11,018 bases of DNA from Actinomycetota bacterium (GTDB taxonomy: Bacteria > Actinomycetota > Thermoleophilia > Gaiellales > Gaiellaceae), in assembly GCA_005883245.1 (NCBI GenBank), contig VAXT01000161.1, forward strand, positions 1 through 11,018, given 5' to 3'. This document shows positions 7,984-11,018 of this stretch, piece by piece (positions within the stretch are counted from its first letter, which is position 1; every line of letters starts with the position of its first letter). The translations under genes and the position numbers were made by a program. A model generated the notes under the pieces. That model worked only from the letters and a program-made list of their open reading frames with translations, had not been told where the DNA came from and ran no database searches.

Positions 7984-8474
7984 TCCGCCGGTGGTGTGGG
8001 CGGATCGGTCGCGGCGTTCCCGCCGTCGGTGATGTCCGTCCAGTACTTGAACGACGACGAGAAGCCGACGCTGCCGTTCGGGCGGAAGAACCCGTAGGAG
8101 TTCGTGACGCCCTGGCCCATCCGGTCCGGATAGAGCCCGGTCAACGAACTGAGGATCCCGCCCGCGGTGTGCGAGATGAGGATCGTGTGCTCGTTGTCGC
8201 TGAGCGTGCCGTTGTCGCTGAGGAAGTTCTTCAGGTGCGGCATCAGCTCGAGGTCGGACGCGAAGTTCGAACGGTCACGCAGCAGGTGCGTGTTGTCGAA
8301 CTGGAGGTAGATCAGGTGCTTGATGCGGCTGTGGCCGCCGTGGCCGAGGTCGCAGCCCTGACTGCCCGCTTGTCGTCCCGAAGACCGTCGCGAGGCGGCC
8401 CCGGAAGCGGCGGCGGTGACGGCGAGCGCAACAGCGAGCGCGATCGCTGCGCCCACTTTGAGGCGTGTTCTCAT
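7872..8474 (-). CDS. Secreted alkaline-phosphatase-superfamily phosphoesterase, N-terminal part (frameshifted gene)
   Basis: The first part of the same phosphoesterase. The ATG at 8474 is chosen because AGGAGGGG lies directly upstream and the protein then starts with a signal peptide (MRTRLKV, hydrophobic run about 8-24, Ala-Ser-rich cleavage area near 28). The mature N-terminus holds HLIYLQFDNTH (53-63), with Asp60 a likely first metal ligand, and ISHTAGGILSSLTGLYPDRMG (100-120). Thr103 is in the place of the nucleophile of this superfamily. The family-like sequence ends at about Asp164; the remaining ~36 residues in this frame are arginine- and serine-rich nonsense, ending at the stop at 7872. 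From 8474 to 5995 the locus is 2480 bases. That is one short of 827 codons and consistent with one lost base (or another 3n+1 change) between about 8005 and 7975. The cupin gene stops 35 bp upstream, so the two are probably co-transcribed. Confidence 0.75.
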   Translation of the reverse strand: MRTRLKVGAAIALAVALAVTAAASGAASRRSSGRQAGSQGCDLGHGGHSRIKHLIYLQFDNTHLLRDRSNFASDLELMPHLKNFLSDNGTLSDNEHTILISHTAGGILSSLTGLYPDRMGQGVTNSYGFFRPNGSVGFSSSFKYWTDITDGGNAATDPPTPPADTNGFRTRARAATSGTSRPPTRCSRTTTRSSSAPARR

Positions 8475-8509
8475 GCTCCCCTCCTGCTTGCGAATGAACG
8501 GTTTCGACC

Positions 8510-9010
8510 TTAGGCCAGCAGCGCCGTATCGCAAGGGTCAATCTGGCGTAGAAACGGGAGGGATTGCCGCGCCATGTCGGGGAGAGCCGAAGCCGGCGGA
8601 GGAAGCACCCGTTCGGCGGCCGGCTCGCCGACCTCGCGCAGGAAGCCCTCGAAGAGGAAGGGCTGGAAGCCGACGAGTACCTTCGCCCCGTCGGTCTCAC
8701 CGATGAAGGTGTGGGGCACGCCCCTCGGACCGAACGCGAACGAGCCGGGTGTCAGCGAGAGGCGTTTCTCGCCGACGTAGACCGTGAACTCCCCCTCGAG
8801 GACGTAGAACCACTCGTCCTCATCCGGGTGGACGTGCCACGGCGAGCCCTCGCCGGCACGAACGGTGACCTCGAGCAACCCGAACTCGCCGCCGGTGTCG
8901 GCGCCGCTGATTTTGACGATCTCGAGCATTCCCAGCAGCCAAAACGCCTCGCCCTCGTCCTTGCCGAGGCGGTAACCGTCCTTCACGTGCTCTACAGATA
9001 CGGCGGTCAT
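8510..9010 (-). CDS. Single-domain cupin protein
   Basis: Predicted cytoplasmic cupin of 166 residues with one beta-barrel domain. The start at 9010 is supported by GAGGGTGA just upstream on the minus strand; an open extension back to 9097 would run through the divergent MarR promoter and start codon, so it is rejected. Cupin motif 1 is complete: GSPWHVHPDEDEWFYVLEG (55-73), giving candidate metal ligands His59, His61 and Glu66. Motif 2, FGPRGVPHTF (93-102), supplies His100. About 45 residues of unclassified C-terminal tail follow (118-166). Cupins of this kind include quercetinase-like dioxygenases, isomerases and ligand sensors; the sequence alone does not say which. It is divergent from a MarR regulator with 45 bp between the starts and lies upstream of the phosphoesterase gene in the same direction. 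This suggests MarR control and possibly a role in detoxifying or sensing an aromatic compound (inference). Confidence 0.87.
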   Translation of the reverse strand: MTAVSVEHVKDGYRLGKDEGEAFWLLGMLEIVKISGADTGGEFGLLEVTVRAGEGSPWHVHPDEDEWFYVLEGEFTVYVGEKRLSLTPGSFAFGPRGVPHTFIGETDGAKVLVGFQPFLFEGFLREVGEPAAERVLPPPASALPDMARQSLPFLRQIDPCDTALLA

Positions 9011-9037
9011 TTCACCCTCGCTCCCTGGTCGTAGTGG

Positions 9038-9043
9038 TATGAT
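9038..9043 (+). promoter_or_regulatory. Candidate -10 box of the MarR gene
   Basis: TATGAT, five of six matches to TATAAT, lies 12 bp before the MarR start codon. The predicted transcription start (about 9050) is only some six bases before the ATG, and no SD sequence is present, so the mRNA would be leaderless or nearly so. No good -35 hexamer is seen (TTCACC at 9011-9016 is too far). Read on the other strand, TATCAT (9044-9039) could serve the cupin operon. Confidence 0.45.
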
Positions 9044-9045
9044 AA

Positions 9046-9071
9046 GCAACTGTTCATGAGCAAACAGTTGC
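9046..9071. promoter_or_regulatory. MarR operator candidate: perfect inverted repeat over the start codon
   Basis: GCAACTGTT (9046-9054) and AACAGTTGC (9063-9071) form a perfect 9-bp inverted repeat with an 8-base spacer that contains the ATG of the MarR gene. A third half-site with the core AACTGT occurs at 9078-9083. The arms overlap the predicted transcription start, so a bound MarR dimer would block its own gene and, being 36 bp from the cupin start, probably the cupin operon too. The repeat is directly visible. The binding partner is inferred from the adjacent MarR gene. Confidence 0.65.
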
Positions 9072-9568
9072 ATAGCGAACTGTCGCATGAGGAACAAGCG
9101 CTGTCAAGCCCCTCCCCCGAGCGGCTGCTCGCCTGGCGTCTCTACTTCGAGAGCGCGCTTGCGCTCATCGACGTGCTCGACTCGGCGCTCGAGCGCGATG
9201 CGGGGATTCCAATGCGTTGGTACGACGCCCTCATCCACCTCGAGGAGTCGCCCGAGGGACTACGGATGAACGAGCTCGCGGAGCGAATCCTCTACAGCAA
9301 GAGTGGGCTCACCCGCGTCGTCGACCGGCTCGAGGACGCAGGCCTCGTCCGCCGCGTCCGCCCCGAAAACGACCGCCGCTCGATCCTCGTCGTCCTCACC
9401 GACCAAGGCCGCGCAATGATCGACCGCGCCCGCCGCCATCACCGAGACTCGATCGAGCAACACTTCTCCGAGCACCTCAGCGACACAGACATCAAGGCAC
9501 TGACCCGCGCACTCGAGAAGCTGAGCGCCCACGTCCGGCCGCTCCGCCCAGGCCGCATCAGCGGTTAA
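9056..9568 (+). CDS. MarR-family transcriptional regulator
   Basis: Winged helix-turn-helix repressor of 170 residues. The start at 9056 has no SD sequence but lies right after a TATGAT box, consistent with a leaderless transcript. Helical N-terminal dimerisation part at about 20-60 (ERLLAWRLYFESALALIDVL, then DAGIPMRWYDALIHL); helix-turn-helix at about 70-98 (RMNELAERILYSKSGLTRVVDRLEDAGLV); wing with the family signature at about 99-115 (RRVRPENDRRSILVVLT, Asp106 and Arg108); and a C-terminal helix pair closing the dimer. MarR proteins usually bind small, often aromatic or antibiotic-like, ligands and release DNA. It is divergent from the cupin/phosphoesterase operon and has a perfect inverted repeat over its own start, so autorepression together with control of that operon is likely. 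Confidence 0.93.
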   Translation: MSKQLHSELSHEEQALSSPSPERLLAWRLYFESALALIDVLDSALERDAGIPMRWYDALIHLEESPEGLRMNELAERILYSKSGLTRVVDRLEDAGLVRRVRPENDRRSILVVLTDQGRAMIDRARRHHRDSIEQHFSEHLSDTDIKALTRALEKLSAHVRPLRPGRISG

Positions 9569-9682
9569 AGGGCCGGTCAAGCGCCTGTGAGCCGGCGTCG
9601 ATGACGGTGGGATGAGAGCGATCGGTCGCACGCGCAGTCACGCGCAGAAATACGGCAAACCTCCCGGAGTCAGGGCGTGGCA

Positions 9683-9698
9683 GGCCGAACCCTCGGCC
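9683..9698. terminator. Small hairpin between convergent MarR and stress-protein genes
   Basis: GGCCGA (9683-9688) pairs with TCGGCC (9693-9698) across a 4-base ACCC loop. On the plus strand it is followed by GCATTTCT, a short T-rich stretch. It is 114 bp past the MarR stop and 15 bp past the stop of the stress-protein gene, so it may end the latter. The rest of the 145-bp gap holds only a short tandem repeat (9629-9648). Confidence 0.35.
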
Positions 9699-9713
9699 GC
9701 ATTTCTCCGCGGG

Positions 9714-10145
9714 TCACTTCTCGGTCGGGATCGAGAGCAGTGGCACGCGAGCATGGAAATGGAGGTAGCCGTTCACGCTCCCGAGCAGTCCTTCCTGTGC
9801 GCGGCCGCGGCCGCGGGAGCCGAGCACGACGAGGTCGTACTGACCGCGTTCGGCCTCCTCCAGGATCTCCTGCTCCGCGTGACCGCTGCGTTGCACCCGG
9901 TGAGCGACGACGTCGTCGGGGACCGTGGCGCCGGCTTTGCGCAGAATGCCGTCCGCCCACTTGTCGAGCTCCTCCTGCATCGTTTCCGGGTTGACACCGG
10001 CGAGGGTGACGTAATGCGACAGAGGCGGCGCGACCGTGATCAGCGTCAGCTTGGAGTTCATCGCTCGCGCCAGGTCGATCGCGTGCTCGAGCGCGCGGCC
10101 GGATGAGGCCGAGCCGTCGATCGCGACGAGGATGTTCAGGAACAT
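9714..10145 (-). CDS. Universal stress protein (UspA family, ATP-binding type)
   Basis: Cytoplasmic universal stress protein of 143 residues, a single Usp domain at the usual length. It opens with ILVAIDGSASSGRALEHAIDLA (5-26), where Asp10 is the conserved nucleotide-contacting residue. It ends with the ATP-binding signature G-2x-G-9x-G-S: GSRGRGRAQEGLLGSVNGYL (109-128; Gly109, Gly112, Gly122 and Ser123), followed by the last strand VPLLSIP. The protein therefore belongs to the ATP-binding rather than the UspA-proper type. Such proteins act in dormancy, low oxygen and general stress, though their partners are often unknown. The ATG at 10145 is the natural start because the family begins directly with the first beta strand; the SD is weak. 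The gene is divergent from the sialidase-like gene and convergent with MarR. Confidence 0.92.
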   Translation of the reverse strand: MFLNILVAIDGSASSGRALEHAIDLARAMNSKLTLITVAPPLSHYVTLAGVNPETMQEELDKWADGILRKAGATVPDDVVAHRVQRSGHAEQEILEEAERGQYDLVVLGSRGRGRAQEGLLGSVNGYLHFHARVPLLSIPTEK

Positions 10146-10183
10146 CGCCCGCAGGGTACTTCGCCCCCGCGAGGCGGCAATGC

Positions 10184-10212
10184 TTGCGAGCCGCGGAGGG
10201 CCTCGCTAGGTT
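10184..10212 (+). promoter_or_regulatory. Candidate sigma70-type promoter of the sialidase-like gene
   Basis: TTGCGA (10184-10189) and TAGGTT (10207-10212) are separated by exactly 17 bp, in the 111-bp gap between the stress-protein and sialidase-like starts. Both hexamers are partial matches (four and three of six), but a TAnnnT -10 is common in high-GC actinobacteria. The predicted leader would be about 38 bases and includes the SD GAGGGGG at 10244-10250. Confidence 0.4.
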
Positions 10213-10256
10213 CGTCGGCGCCCAAGAGATGCAGGAAGTACGAGAGGGGGAGAGCC

Positions 10257-11018
10257 ATGGGAAAGCGAAGACTCGCGATGCTCGCGGTCGCGCTGTCGTG
10301 TGTCCTGGTGCCCGCGGCGATGGTCGGGTCGGCTGCCGCCGGGCCGTTCACTATCGGGCCGCTCAACCTGATATCGGGGCCTAGCCCGTTCACGAACTGC
10401 AACATCGGGCCAGGCGGCACCAACTACCTGAATGCTGAGGTCGAGCCGTGGGTTGCGGTCAATCCGAGCAACCCCACCAACATGATCGGCGTCTACCAGC
10501 AAGACCGCTGGTCGGACGGTGGAGCGCGAGGCCTCATGGCATCCGTCACACATAACGGCGGAGCGAGCTGGAGCCGCTCGTTCGCCCCGTTCACGTTCTG
10601 CTCAGGCGGGAACGTCGGAAACGGCGGCGACTTCGAGCGTGCCTCAGACCCGTGGGTCACGTTCTCACCGAACGGCAACGCGTACCAGATTGCGCTCAAT
10701 TTCAACGGCAGCGACTTCGACAACGCGATCACGGTGAGTAAGTCCGTCAACGGCGGCGACAGCTGGAGCCCGTTGACGACGTTGACCCGCGAGGATGGGG
10801 CAGCGACGGTCTCGTTCGTCGACAAGGAGTCGATCACCGCCGATCCATTCGACTCCAACTACGTCTACGCGGTCTGGGATCGTGGCCGCATCCCGACGGA
10901 TCGGGCGAACATCAATGCGCTACACGCATACTCGTTCCGCGGGGACATCTGGTTCTCGCGCACGACGAACGGCGGGGCGAGCTGGGAGCCGGCCCGTGCC
11001 ATCTTCGCCCCGCGCGAG
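10257..11018 (+). CDS. Secreted sialidase-like (BNR/Asp-box repeat) protein, 5' part
   Basis: The first 254 residues of an exported protein that runs off the window end. ATG 10257 is preceded by GAGGGGG at 10244-10250. A signal peptide is clear: MGKRRLAML, a hydrophobic run to about 22, and AAMVGSAAA as the likely cleavage area before residue 29. Three Asp-box motifs of the form [ST]-x-N-x-G-x-S-W are present: THNGGASW (98-105), SVNGGDSW (163-170) and TTNGGASW (236-243). They sit at the beta turns of a sialidase-type propeller. The segment EVEPWVAVNPSNPTNMIGVYQ (61-81) is typical of secreted six-bladed BNR proteins. Sialidase activity is not shown: the arginine triad and catalytic Asp/Tyr cannot be identified from this part, and many such proteins are not sialidases. 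A carbohydrate-binding or glycoside-hydrolase-like role outside the cell is the safest reading. Confidence 0.82.
   Translation, partial: MGKRRLAMLAVALSCVLVPAAMVGSAAAGPFTIGPLNLISGPSPFTNCNIGPGGTNYLNAEVEPWVAVNPSNPTNMIGVYQQDRWSDGGARGLMASVTHNGGASWSRSFAPFTFCSGGNVGNGGDFERASDPWVTFSPNGNAYQIALNFNGSDFDNAITVSKSVNGGDSWSPLTTLTREDGAATVSFVDKESITADPFDSNYVYAVWDRGRIPTDRANINALHAYSFRGDIWFSRTTNGGASWEPARAIFAPRE

Noticed and set aside
9011..9097. Longer start for the cupin, reaching to 9097
   Set aside because: It would run through the divergent promoter, the operator and the MarR start codon. The ATG at 9010 has an SD and is followed directly by sequence that fits the cupin domain.
9629..9648. Tandem repeat CACGCGCAG(T/A), two copies
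   Set aside because: Only two short copies in GC-rich non-coding DNA; too little to call a repeat element or binding site.
9612..10106. Plus-strand open frame of 164 codons opposite the universal stress protein
   Set aside because: No recognisable family pattern, whereas the minus strand gives a full-length Usp domain with its ATP-binding signature.

Overview
The window is GC-rich DNA with dense genes on both strands, GTG starts and Shine-Dalgarno (SD) sites in front of several genes. It reads as the chromosome of a free-living, high-GC actinobacterium-like organism. The gene style (a secreted protein ending in a GITC/GKGF-type tail, TolB-like propellers, a BNR-repeat secreted protein, MalK/UgpC sugar importers) would fit soil Thermoleophilia/Solirubrobacterales-type lineages. 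That placement is an inference from style, since no rRNA or marker gene is present. I see no tRNA, rRNA, CRISPR array, transposase or phage gene.

Layout. (1) 1-1265, plus strand: the 3' end of a secreted protein of unknown function, then a secreted TolB-like beta-propeller protein. (2) 1290-5934: a carbohydrate-type ABC importer. The MalK/UgpC-like ATPase is on the minus strand, and 66 bp away, divergently, lie two permeases and a Tat-type substrate-binding protein on the plus strand. The binding-protein gene is broken: a segment joining its two halves is missing and the reading frame changes at about 5143. The two permease genes are separated by an unusual 164-bp gap holding two strong stem-loops. 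(3) A strong hairpin at 5948-5985 lies between the importer operon and the convergent minus-strand gene. (4) 5995-9010, minus strand: a large secreted alkaline-phosphatase-superfamily phosphoesterase, itself split by a frameshift near 7983, preceded by a single-domain cupin. (5) 9056-9568, plus strand: a MarR regulator divergent from the cupin. A perfect 9-bp inverted repeat sits across its start codon, just downstream of a TATGAT box. (6) 9714-10145, minus strand: a universal stress protein. (7) 10257 to the window end, plus strand: the first 254 residues of a secreted sialidase-like (BNR/Asp-box) protein.

How the genes may work together. The importer genes form one functional unit, but as sequenced the unit lacks an intact binding protein. 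The MarR, cupin and phosphoesterase genes look like one regulatory module: MarR probably represses itself and the divergent cupin/phosphoesterase operon. The rest are ordinary single genes. I did not find a clear undescribed multi-gene system. The best leads are the MarR operator and probable leaderless start, the two damaged genes facing each other across one terminator, a small beta-type segment inside the phosphoesterase, and the structured gap between the permeases.
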